Assembly: GCA_015499985.1 (NCBI GenBank)
Contig: JAAAUF010000401.1
Span: 1-12,005, forward strand
DNA: 12,005 nucleotides
Direction: 5' to 3'
Source of the DNA: Haplosporangium gracile
Lineage: Eukaryota; Mortierellomycota; Mortierellomycetes; Mortierellales; Mortierellaceae
In this document: piece by piece, positions 1 to 8,531 of the stretch
Layout: every line of letters begins with the position of its first letter
Numbering within the stretch: position 1 is the stretch's first letter
Notes under the pieces: generated by a model
Database searches by the model: none
Seen by the model: the letters and a program-made list of their open reading frames with translations, nothing else
What the model was told of the DNA's origin: nothing
Program-made: the position numbers and the translations under genes

Positions 1-156
1 TTTCCGCAAATCTTTCCAGAGCGACATGTCAAGTTCCTCGACAGACTCAAGCAACGTAAGCGACCAGCAAGGGAAGGACAAATTGCGAATCCATCCAAAA
101 TGTCAAAAATAGCTATGACGAGATCGGCAACTGATCCTTTATCGCGAGATAACTGA
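1..156 (+). CDS. Possible 3' end of a rightward gene (partial, unrecognised)
   Basis: Frame 1 is open from the window edge to a TGA at 154-156, giving 51 codons. The peptide begins FPQIFPERHVKFLDRLKQRK and is basic (many Lys/Arg), which could fit the C-terminal tail of a cytosolic or nuclear protein. I do not recognise a family. There is a GTAAGC at 55-60 that could be a splice donor, in which case the coding part would end near base 54 and the rest would be intron. The next gene lies on the opposite strand, so this would be one half of a convergent pair, and an AATAAA at 503-508 would be an acceptable poly(A) signal. With only 51 codons, chance openness is quite possible. Confidence 0.25.
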   Translation, partial: FPQIFPERHVKFLDRLKQRKRPAREGQIANPSKMSKIAMTRSATDPLSRDN

Positions 157-502
157 GCCACTCCACATGTACCAATATAATAAGGCTAGTCTTTGAAAAG
201 AACATAATTATACCATCACAAATTATGTTGAATAGCAAAGCAAGTGGACAGAGCAAATCAAAAGACGAAAACACAGCACCAATGAAGGACAGCAACAACA
301 CACACGCACACACGCACAAAACAACAACAAATAACGACAACAAATATGTGCCAAGAACGCCACTGGAATCGTAATTGATGATAAAGTTACACAGCATAAC
401 TGCAAGGCAGAAGCCGTCCTACTCCTTGATTCAAGAGGAAAGCAAAGCGGTGAACAACAATGGTGACCGACAGCAATGAAAGGTAAAATGTAACTCTTCT
501 GA

Positions 503-508
503 AATAAA
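503..508 (+). terminator. Candidate poly(A) signal, plus strand
   Basis: AATAAA hexamer about 350 bases past the possible stop codon of the left-edge frame. The hexamer alone is weak evidence in AT-rich spacer. Confidence 0.2.
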
Positions 509-578
509 CAAACAGCACGGTAATAATCAAACAATCAACGGCATATGAGCTATGACGAAGGATATGTCATTTTGTTGG

Positions 579-584
579 TTTATT
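579..584 (-). terminator. Candidate poly(A) signal for the large minus-strand gene
   Basis: The plus strand reads TTTATT, so the minus strand carries AATAAA about 280 bases beyond the TGA at 867-865. It is the only canonical hexamer I noticed on this strand within a reasonable distance of that stop. Confidence 0.3.
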
Positions 585-864
585 GTGTCTATGTTGTGTA
601 TGTTGTGGTATTCAAAGACAAAGATATGAAAGAACAAAGAGAAGGACAGTCTCCTAACGACTACATTCAACGCGGCTATAAATGGCTTTGTTGCACTCGC
701 TTTTTTTTTTGCTCCTTCTCTTCCCTTCCCTCAACCAAACCAGCTCCAAAGGTAAGAAACAAACAGAAAACGAAGCTCGGCATTGAGAATCCTTAGTCCC
801 CCATAATAAAAGGACCCTCTTCCTCAACGACCGGTGACATTCTGTCTTGTCCTTCCCATCTCAC

Positions 865-3800
865 TCACTTATGTTGCTCCTTCTCGTCATTCTCCTCCTC
901 GTCCAACTCCTGCTTATCTGTCCCATACAAGACTTTTCTCAGCTGGCGGTTCTGCTCGGCTGTCATCAACGACGGCAGAAGGGCCTGGCTGACCCTCGCC
1001 TGCCCAAGTTTTCCTCTACCACCCGCTTCAAGTCCTCCCTCCCACTGTTCTTGCTGGCCCTGCAGTCCTTGGGGTTGTTGAACCTGAACCTGCCGAACCT
1101 GAACTTGCTGAGCCGAAGTTATTCCGAGTCGCGCCTGCTCCTGACTCTGACTCTGCACAAGCGCATGAGTCAACGGGTCCTGCTCCTGCACCTCGCGGCT
1201 CCTCCGCAACGTCCTCTGTTCAACTTGGATCTGGAGCTGATTCAACTGTTGTCGTCGCTCTTCCCCGCGACGGGCGTGCTGATTGAGATGCTGTTGCTGT
1301 TGCTGTTGGAGGTTCTGTTGGTACTCGCGTTGTAACTGGACTTCTCGGCCTTGGGACGGCAACACGGTCTGAGATGATAGTGGTTCGACGGCTTGTTGTT
1401 GGTGGAACTCGAGGTATCCGTTGGGGGTTCGTGAGGGGTTGTTATGTCGATGTTGATGTTGGTGCTGCCCAAAGTTGAATCCTTGCTGGTTTGGCAACAG
1501 GTACTGTTTTTGGAGCTGATGTCGTTGCTGAAACTGCTGCTGGGTATGCTGCTGCTGTCGCCGATGTAGAACTTGGTTCTGTTGGATCTATTGATGAATT
1601 TGTTGTTGTTGTTGGAAGAGTAGCCGAGGGTGGATGGTTCTCGAGCTCGGGTACTGGGATGATGAGGTGGGGCCGGTCAACCATGGTTGAAGAGGCGGAG
1701 CCAAGGTTCCGCCGATGAAGTGGTTGTCGCCGCTGGCGTTGCTGTTGCTGGTGCTTTGGAGGCGATGATGTTCCTGTTGTTGTTGTTGTTGTTGGCGAGG
1801 GTCCTGGAACTGGCGCGCGGAGAGGAATGCCGCGTCTGAATCGACACCCCTGTCGCCGTCCAGGTCCTCTGTCGGATCGTATGTTGTCTGCGACCAACGC
1901 TGCTGTTGTCCTCCCGCTGAGAAGTGATTCCCTTCCTGCCCTTGATGCTGATCTCGGTACTGTGGTTGGTGCTGCGGCTGAAGGGGTTGTTGAGGCTGAG
2001 GGAAAAGTTGATGAAGTTGATGTTGTTGTTGTGCTTGGTACTGGAGAGGTTGCTGCGTTTGTTGTTGTGGTGGTAGTTGGCGGAAAGGTTGTTGGGCCGA
2101 CGAGGATGAGAGCTCTGAGGTGTAGGAGACGATGTTGTTCCTAGACGTGTATATTTGACCCTGCTCGTGCCCGGCATACCACGAGCTCCCAGCTGACATC
2201 TCCTGCGTGATGAACCTCTGCCCAAAAACATGGATAGAATCCATGCTCTGAGGGAACCCATCCTCACCCACCTCACTCACCATGGTCCCCCCTCCCCTGG
2301 GACTGAACGTCGCTACTGCAGCTCCCATTGTTGCCATCGGTGGCTGAGGAACCGTCGCGCTATGATGAAGACTCTGCAACATCAAGAGCAACATGTGGCT
2401 CGGCATCTGCCGTTGTTGTTGCTGCTGCTGCTGTTCTTCGAATATTGCGTTGTGGTTCGCCTGGTTTTGAGACGGCAGGCGAAGTCCACTGCGTGAGTTC
2501 GGGACGCGGACAGGTACGACTGAAGGGATCTCCTCGTTGTCGTCACAGTCGAACTTGGGGATGAATGGCGCGCAGAGGAGAAGGCTTGGTGCTTGTTCGG
2601 TAGGTGGAGTTGGGTTAGAGCTCTTCTCGCCTATGCCCGCGCCTGTGCTAGTGCCTGTGTTGGTTGCTGTTGTATGCTGCTGGTTGTAGGTTGGTACTCC
2701 TCCAACATTAAGGCTTTGTTGTGCCAGAGATTGTTGGGTGATGCGATAAAATAAGGTTTTGAATACGTACAAACGATTAGCGAGACGAAGAGAGGGATTG
2801 GATTAGGGCACACCTGGCACAGTATATTATACTGTTCCTGGCACGCGTATCTTAAGGGTAGTCTACCTATTGTCTCCATCTATCTTGGTTCCATGGGCGA
2901 ATATGCGACAGGTGAGATGTTGGGGGAGCAATTGTTGTGTGGTCCAAGTCTGGCCGGTGACTAGGCGAGTCTGCTGCGCGAACGGCTGTTGTTGTTGTTG
3001 TTGAGGTGGTGGTGGTGGTGCGGCCCAGGTCGACGCCGTCGAATCATGGCCCAAAGACATGTTGCGAAGGAAGGTGAATGGTCGGTGGGGAGGGCGGGGA
3101 GGAAGTGGAGGAAGTGGAGGGGGATGAAGAGGAAGAGGAAGTTGAAGAACGCTCTCTCTTCTATCCTGGGGGGCCATGATGAATGTTGAGTGTTGCGCCC
3201 GGCTTCTAGTTGACTGCCATTGCCCTCCGTAGGCCATGGCCTGAACTTCAATGTCCCGCCCGTTGTCCTGCTCGTCCTCTTCCTCGATCTCAGCCTTGTC
3301 TCCTGTGACTCCAACAAAGCCTTGCATCTGTGCTACCCTATACAGCTTTCGGGCATCCTGAACGTGAGCATCTCCTCGAGCGAGTCCTTCGGCCTGAGTC
3401 ATCGGTGGGACTCCATCCATCTCGCGCTTGACAAATCCTTCTTCTCCTGTCGCCGCACCAGCATCCTGGAGACGATGCCGGGAATACTCAAGGTCATCCC
3501 GCGGATCAGGGTTCCTGGCTCGAAGGGGCCTTCGTGTCGAACTAGAGACCGAGTCCAGCTGCAGCATTCTGCGTTCTTGTGGCTCTTCCAATCCCGCTAA
3601 TCGCCGCTGCTGAAAGTCGCGATCGTGTTCGCCGAGATGGACGCCGACACTGTCGAAATCGACGAACAGATCTTCGTGATGAAGGGCTTGGAGCCGGTAA
3701 CCGGGGCGGAGTCGAATCATAGGCCTGACGATCTTGAAATTGTGTTCGTCCCTCTCAAAGTCATCTTCCTTTGAATTGACCATGCTCGCGTGAGGCTGCA

Positions 3801-6560
3801 TTCCTTGCTGGTGGTTGTGGTTATTGTCGACGGGAGTGCTTTCGATTCGGTGAACGTTGTGTTGGTTGCCGTCGCCAGAAGAATTGTCGTGGACAAGGTC
3901 GTCGTCGTCAGCTTCGCTGTGGTCAAAGTCGCTGCCGTCTCCTTCTTCAGACGAAACCTCGTTGCTGCTCGAGAACTGGAATCGACCAGCTGTGGCAAAC
4001 GTTGGCGGTACCAGGAGATGTGATGGCCTGGACCTGAGAGCAAGGATTGAAGTCACCGACAAAGCTGAGGACGACGTCGAAGATGAGGAGTTTGAGCGAG
4101 AGCCAGACGAGATCGCGGCAATGGTTGCGGCAGGCGAATCATCTTCTTCAGAGTCATTGGGACTGTTGACGCGTGTGGGCTCTGCCTCAACCATGTGGAC
4201 CGTTAGGTCTCTGAAGCGCGTAGAAAGATGGTCCTGTGACCTCTCGGTAGTAATCGTCCTTGGGGGGTGCGCGGCGGGGGTTCGATCCTGTGCCGACAAA
4301 GACGGTACCGATGTCGTGGAGAAGAAGAGTGTGGATGAAGAGGGTGAGAGGTCCTCTTCAACTGACTCAAGGTCTGGTTGAGCGATTGGCGGAATAGACG
4401 AATCGTTCGCGGTTGTCGGGTTGTCGTACTGTGAGAGAGGGGTAGGATCGATCTCTGGAAGGGCTTGGTCCTCTGATGCTTGGGGTTGAGGGGTATCCGA
4501 TATGTGTGACGCATTGCCGCTGGCAGAGACGAGTCCGGGGTCCGAGCTTGCCGAGGGAACTGGAACTGGTACCGCTGAGCTGGATGTGACGAGCACTGCC
4601 GAGCTGGAGGTGGGTCCGACCGCGATCGTCGGCATCTCTGGGATGTCGATGATCACGCGGTGGACATAGAGGACCGTTGTTGGGATGGTCTCTTTCCCCT
4701 CATACTCAAGCTGAGGCACTCCTTGAAGACGATGGAGGAGTGGCCAATAGGCGAGTAAGGCCTCGAGGCGGGGTGACATCGCTACGGTGGGCGAGGAGCC
4801 GTTCAACACAATAGCACGTGTGAGGGATAGGGGCGCGGTCTGAGCGATGTCCTGTACCTTTTCGAGAGTCAGAGGGGTCTGGCAATCCATCGGCGTACTC
4901 ACTGTCATCGCGATCGCATCGGCAATCAATACGATGGGTGTGGTGGGTGGGGGCGGAGTTTGCTCCGCATCAATGACGACCGCGGACAAGCTGCTCTGGG
5001 ACTCAGAGGAATCCTCGCCAGCGACCGAGAGGGCCTCGTCGAGGACGGATGATTCACGGTGGGCCGAGAAGCTGTACTCAGAAGAGCTCCGGGAGGCCAG
5101 GTCACCTGGAACTAGGCGGCCAACATCGGCCTGACCATCGGGAGTGGAACTGACACCGACTTGTACACCGCCAGACCAAAGCCCAACGACATACGGCTCC
5201 GCGTCTGAGACAGCCGACTCGATCGACGACTCTGGCAGCGTAGGCTCAAAGGGTCCAAGCGCGAGAGTCTCGTGATTGTCGAGGGTGATCCATTCGACCG
5301 TCGGAGGAGCGAGCGAAGGACGAGCGGTGGCGGCATGTATTCTGGTCGTGATGTGGCTCCCCCACTCCTCAAAAGAAAGCTCATATTTCTCAAGCGTGTC
5401 GTGGACAAGGTTGTCGGTACGTTGCTGATTTTGCTTAGTTTGAGCAGAGACCAAGTTATCGGCATACTTAAGGATGGCATGATGCGGCTGCGCATAGTAG
5501 GAGATTACAGCTCCGATGAGAGGGAGGCATAGGCGAAGCTAGTAAAACAAAATAAAAATGCATTTAGAGAAAAAAATGTCCTTTAGAAAAATGATGTTGT
5601 AGATGATGCATACATGCATGTGTGGTGGACACTCTGTGAAAGACATACCAAGAAGTCCTGCGACATGGTCGCGACCATCGCCTGTTGAAGCTCCCTCAGT
5701 CGCTCAGGGCTAAGCTTGAGACCACTCAGCTTGGAGTAGATGAGCTTGTGGCTCAGCCACAGGGAGATGCAAGGGCCGATGATAGGGATTAAACCTACGG
5801 AAGCATAAAATAATGGTAAGAGACATGGACGCGAAATAGTGAGTTATGAGGATCTGCAATCGATATGCCTCCGACCGAGTCGGATCTAAAAAAAAAAAAA
5901 AAAGGGGGGGGGGGCCTTTGTTGAAGGAGCTGTTGACTGAAGTCAAGAAAGAAAGGAAATGTTGGAAAAGAGTGGTGCTGATCAAACCAAAGTGCCGAAG
6001 AAGGGAGAGGGATGGCATCAACACCGAGAGGGAACTCCGGTGTCAAAATGGACGAAGACTGATTTCGAAATCAACAAAAGGCGTTTTAAGAGCAGAGAGA
6101 AGAGAATTGATACACTGAAGGATTTATCGAAAAATAAAAGGGAGATGCAATTAAAACAAAGAAAAGGCAGGAAGAGGAAGAGAAAGAAAAGAAGCAGATG
6201 GGAGACGCGCAACTTACCTATAATGAAGGCCAAGCCAGGCTGCAATCCAGGGCCAACTCCTACAGGAGGGCTCATGGCAGCTGAAGGATAGAGGCCAGGG
6301 CCATCCGAGGCAGGAAAAGTCTCTTCCTGCTTCGCAGGGTCAAGGGACAGGGCTGGTCCATCGAGAAGAATCACCGATTGATCAACGATCCACAACCGAG
6401 CTACATTGAAGGCGAGGCGTCTGCGATAGTGGCCATCGGTGGGTTCAATGGTGAGTCGTGCCTTCTCCAACCTCAAGACTTTGGGTTCGTCTTCGCTCAG
6501 TTCTACGCTGTCTTGAGTAGGGGCCTCCAAGAAAATGCTGTTCATGTTTTCAAAGATCAT
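865..6560 (-). CDS. Large multi-exon protein: DUF4112-like N-terminus with long disordered Ser/Pro/Gln-rich tail, interrupted by one TAG
   Basis: Reconstructed exons are 6560-6218, 5794-5649, 5538-2867 and 2713-865. Donors are GTAAGT, GTATGT and a weak GTAGAC; acceptors are CGTAG, ACTAG and a weak ACAAAG. Phases match at every junction, giving 1,670 codons including the stop. Residues about 50-195 resemble the DUF4112 family: an Asp-containing segment (LWIVDQSV), then GLIPIIGPCISLWLSHKLI, then RLCLPLIGAVISYY followed by an Asn/Leu-rich end (KYADNLV), spaced like the family's two G-x-IP-x-x-G elements. This points to a membrane-associated protein; the biochemical role of the family is unknown to me. 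The rest is low complexity: Ser runs (about 636-660), an acidic patch (about 700-720), a proline-rich stretch (about 965-990), and polyglutamine from about 1,010 to the end. Codon 1429 is TAG (1590-1588), yet the same frame stays open and protein-like for 240 more codons to TGA. This could be a nonsense allele, an assembly error or a shorter product. The start at 6560 is the first clear ATG, but an upstream exon is possible. The third intron (2866-2714) is the least certain junction. Confidence 0.7.
1588..1590 (-). other. In-frame TAG inside the glutamine-rich tail
   Basis: The minus strand reads CAA ATT CAT CAA, then TAG, then ATC CAA CAG. Both sides are glutamine-rich in the same frame, so a CAG-to-TAG change (C to T on the coding strand) is the simplest origin. 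I looked for an intron that would remove the TAG while keeping phase: the nearest donor-like GT (in CAGTACCC upstream) and the following AGs give lengths that are not multiples of three. Confidence 0.75.
2714..2866 (-). other. Predicted intron of 153 bases
   Basis: Within the continuous frame, TAG (2865-2863) and two TAA codons separate two long open stretches that lie in the same frame. A donor GTAGAC at 2866 and the only usable AG (2715-2714) are both in phase 2 and give a length divisible by three. Both sites are weak, so a stop at 2863 and a separate downstream gene is the alternative. However, the downstream frame has no ATG near its start, which favours splicing. It contains a small palindrome flanked by a direct repeat. 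Confidence 0.5.
2813..2844. repeat. Palindrome flanked by an 8-bp direct repeat
   Basis: CCTGGCAC occurs at 2813-2820 and again at 2837-2844. Between them is CAGTATATTATACTG (2820-2834), which is a 7-bp inverted repeat around one central base. It lies inside the predicted intron of the large gene. Confidence 0.8.
5539..5648 (-). other. Predicted intron of 110 bases
   Basis: Donor GTATGT at 5648-5643 follows the codon TTG. The acceptor ends TTTACTAG at 5539. Both sides are in phase 0, joining MSQDFL to LRLCLPLIGAV, which is the middle of the DUF4112-like region. The intron is AT-rich, unlike the exons around it. Confidence 0.75.
5795..6217 (-). other. Predicted intron of 423 bases, holding an A16-G11 tract
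   Basis: Donor GTAAGT at 6217-6212 and acceptor CTTCCGTAG ending at 5795 join PGLAFII to GLIPIIG in phase 1. The intron is long and, on the minus strand, rich in pyrimidine. Its middle contains C11 followed by T16 and AG (5914-5886), which could act as a cryptic acceptor. Short open frames across it on either strand look like chance. Confidence 0.7.
5888..5914. repeat. Homopolymer junction A16-G11
   Basis: Sixteen A (5888-5903) run straight into eleven G (5904-5914) on the plus strand. Exact lengths of such tracts are error-prone in sequencing. Confidence 0.9.
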
Positions 6561-6586
6561 GATGCTGGCAAGAGTTTTATCCGCGT

Positions 6587-6900
6587 CTAATGTTATTCAA
6601 GCCAGAATAATAGGAACCGTGGGAAGGTTGGTATATGTGTGTGTGTTTTTGCTTGTGAGGGTGGTATGTCTTTATGTGTGAAATCAAGATGTGGAGGGAA
6701 TAAAAGCCGTGAAGGAGGAGTTAAGCAGTTTGGGAAGGAGGGCAGGCAATTGTAATCATGCAATGTGGAACAGTGGTCGTCTGTCAAGATAGCAGCGCGA
6801 AAGGAGGGAGAGAATAATTGGGTGTAGATGGAGCTTTCTAGGTGAGGGAAGACCAAGAGCAACAAGCAAGCGGATGAAAAGTATTAATGTCTCTAGTTAC
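6587..6900 (-). other. Possible 5' intron of the large gene
   Basis: Bounded by GTAACT at 6900 and by TTGAATAACATTAG ending at 6587, which has a plausible branch-point-like AATAAC. No convincing coding sequence is seen inside. If translation starts at 6560, this is an intron in the leader or simply 5' flanking DNA. Confidence 0.35.
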
Positions 6901-7105
6901 CTTTGTTGTTGCTTGTTGGTGGAACCGAAGCAGATGTGGAAGAAGATAAGGAACAGGAAGGAGAAGAGAAAGGAGGGGAGAAGGCAAAGAAGACAACGAG
7001 GATGGTTTTAAACGGGAAAGTGGGTGACGAAGAGAAAAGGAAGGAGAGGAGGATGCTGGCGTATACCTCTTGTTTGTACGCGTTAACAGTCCATAGTTGC
7101 TGCAT
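6901..7105 (-). CDS. Possible upstream coding exon of the large gene
   Basis: An ATG at 7105-7103 opens a frame that runs to AAAG at 6901, followed by a good donor (GTAACT, 6900-6895). Splicing to an acceptor ending ATTAG at 6587 keeps phase and reads ADKTLASIMIFENMN into the ATG at 6560. The peptide starts MQQLWTVNAYKQE and then has hydrophobic stretches (ILLSFLF, ILVVFFAF) and Ser/Pro-rich sequence. Against coding, the stretch 7060-6910 is heavily pyrimidine-skewed and could be an intron, but no in-phase acceptor was found for that. An acceptor-like CTTACAG just upstream (ending 7137) suggests a further 5' leader exon. Confidence 0.3.
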
Positions 7106-7335
7106 AAAAACCAGGTTCAGGCACCGGGCGACGTGGCTGTAAGCAAAGGGTGTCAAGGAATTAAAAACAACGGCTTTGTTTTTGGCTTCACAAGAAGGAG
7201 CAGCATTTGCACTGTAACGATGGGAAGTACGGGTTCGAGCGAAGAGAGGGGGAGCTAAATTCCCCGAGGGAGATCCGGTAAGAGGTGTTCAGAAGGAAGG
7301 AGAGGATAAGGGGGATCGTCAAACTGGCTGCGCTT

Positions 7336-7343
7336 TCTATATA
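7336..7343 (-). promoter_or_regulatory. Candidate TATA box for the large minus-strand gene
   Basis: The minus strand reads TATATAGA, followed about 40 bases later by a pyrimidine-rich stretch (CCCCCTTATCCTCTCCTTCC) typical of fungal transcription start regions. It sits about 240 bases upstream of the ATG at 7105 and 780 bases upstream of the ATG at 6560, the intervening leader carrying splice-like signals. Confidence 0.35.
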
Positions 7344-8192
7344 CGAGCTTCCTTGCTGGATGAGGTTGTTTGTGGATAACAGAAAGGACAGTGAGAAGCA
7401 ACTGTCTTGTTAAGCGTCAAAGAACCAAAGCAAAGTCGAGCGAGAAAGTGCCAACAAAGAGAGGCCTCAGAAGTGTGTGTGGGCTTTTGTTTTTTCTTGG
7501 ACGCGAAAATTATTATTTGCCTAGCACCAGCTCCGAACGAAATAACTTTTGCCACTGTGGTTCATACTCGCATGGTTAGCACGTACATAAATTATCGTTC
7601 TCTCTGCCTATTGTCCATATCCACACAAATTGCTCACTCTTTCTCCTTGCTCACCCCCTGACGATCGCACTCATGCAGTGTGACGTAAAAAGTGTGGTGT
7701 CTTCTTTCATACTTTCACACATGGGCAAAAGTACTATGCTGATGACGATCGGACATGATCCACACTGGCTGTCGGCATTGTTCAACAACAACAAAGAGCC
7801 GCAACTCGTCCACCAGAAATAAAAAACATAAAAAGACAAAACTTTTATTTTTCTCTCGCTGTCAGCTCTACACAAGTGCATCCTTCTTTCCTTCCTATCC
7901 GTCTTTCTTTTCTCTCCATCTTTTTACCTGTTTCTCACAACAACAACGAGTACAGTGCAATCGGGCTGCAGCCTAGAGTGCTGTGCTGTGATAAACACAA
8001 GAAAGAACACCCCTCCCCACCATTCAGCCTCCAATGACAAAAACAAAAGAAATGAAAAAACTCCCTTCGCTGTGTGCGACCCGATCATGCTTGATTGGAG
8101 TGAGAGCACTCGGCTCTAAATTTTGCCACCATATTATTTATTGTGTGCTGTTGTTGTTGAAGAGTAATGATGAAAAGGGGGAGAACAACAAC

Positions 8193-8194
<2 letters not shown>
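7344..8194. other. Intergenic spacer between divergent transcription units
   Basis: No gene can be supported. Open frames on either strand are short, begin at arbitrary codons, and lack codon patterns like the real genes. The plus strand from about 7840 becomes increasingly T/C-rich, leading into the pyrimidine tract before the F-box pseudogene. I looked for tRNA-like T-arms and found none that pair. Confidence 0.5.

Positions 8195-8249
<55 letters not shown>
8195..8249 (+). repeat. (CT)27 microsatellite
   Basis: Uninterrupted CT dinucleotides over 55 bases. It starts the almost pure pyrimidine stretch upstream of the F-box pseudogene. Confidence 0.95.
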
Positions 8250-8252
<3 letters not shown>

Positions 8253-8531
8253 CTCTCTTCAACCTCTTTTTCTCTTCTCTTCCTTCTTCTCCTCCTTCTT
8301 CTCTTCCTTCTTCTCTTCCTTCTTCTCTTCCTTCTTCTTCCCTTCTCGGCATTCCTCTTCCTCCTCCTTTCGTCTTCCACCTTCCCTTCCGTCATCTTCC
8401 TCCCCGCTTCTTTCATCACCCCTCTCCTTTTACCCTCCTCTCCCAGCCCCCTTTTGTCAGCCTCTAATCAGATACTATTTCACCTCCCTCGCTCATCTCC
8501 CACATCCACACACACATAGCTCTTTCTCGCC
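8250..8531 (+). promoter_or_regulatory. Pyrimidine-rich leader/promoter region of the former F-box gene
   Basis: The plus strand is dominated by T and C up to the ATG at 8532, which is preceded by TCTTTCTCGCC. Such CT-rich leaders are common in fungal promoters and 5' untranslated regions. No TATA box is evident. Translated frames in this block (Ser/Leu/Phe or Arg/Glu repeats) are artefacts of the repeat. Confidence 0.4.
8281..8340 (+). repeat. Five-copy 12-bp tandem repeat (TCCTTCTTCTCT)
   Basis: Five consecutive 12-base units. Units 2 to 4 are identical; the first ends in C and the last differs in its final two bases. With the CT tract upstream and the T/C-rich DNA to about 8460 it forms a strongly strand-asymmetric block. 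Confidence 0.9.

Larger units (their letters stand above)
157..864. other. Non-coding region between convergent genes
   Basis: No convincing coding region is seen. Short open frames here (for example plus 545-796) have cysteine/valine/phenylalanine-rich compositions typical of chance translation of skewed DNA. The stretch around 293-345 is rich in CA and CAA triplets, and 692-735 on the plus strand is a T/C-rich run containing a T11 tract. I read this as the 3' untranslated regions of the left-edge gene (plus) and of the large minus-strand gene. Confidence 0.5.

Noticed and set aside
847..1335. Plus-strand 162-codon Leu-rich frame
   Set aside because: It is the reverse reading of the glutamine-rich coding strand (CAG read as CTG); composition and lack of motifs mark it as a shadow.
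1242..2276. Long overlapping open frames on the minus strand rich in Asn, Ser, Thr or Ala
   Set aside because: They are the other two readings of CAG/CAA repeats. The Gln frame is longest, is continuous with the upstream exon and reaches a non-repetitive C-terminus.
4265..4305. tRNA-like T-arm (GGGGTTCGATCC)
   Set aside because: No matching acceptor, D-arm or anticodon arm, and it lies in the large coding exon.
5846..6291. Plus-strand Lys/Arg-rich frames
   Set aside because: They run across a predicted intron of the opposite strand and start in the A16-G11 tract; charge bias reflects purine skew.
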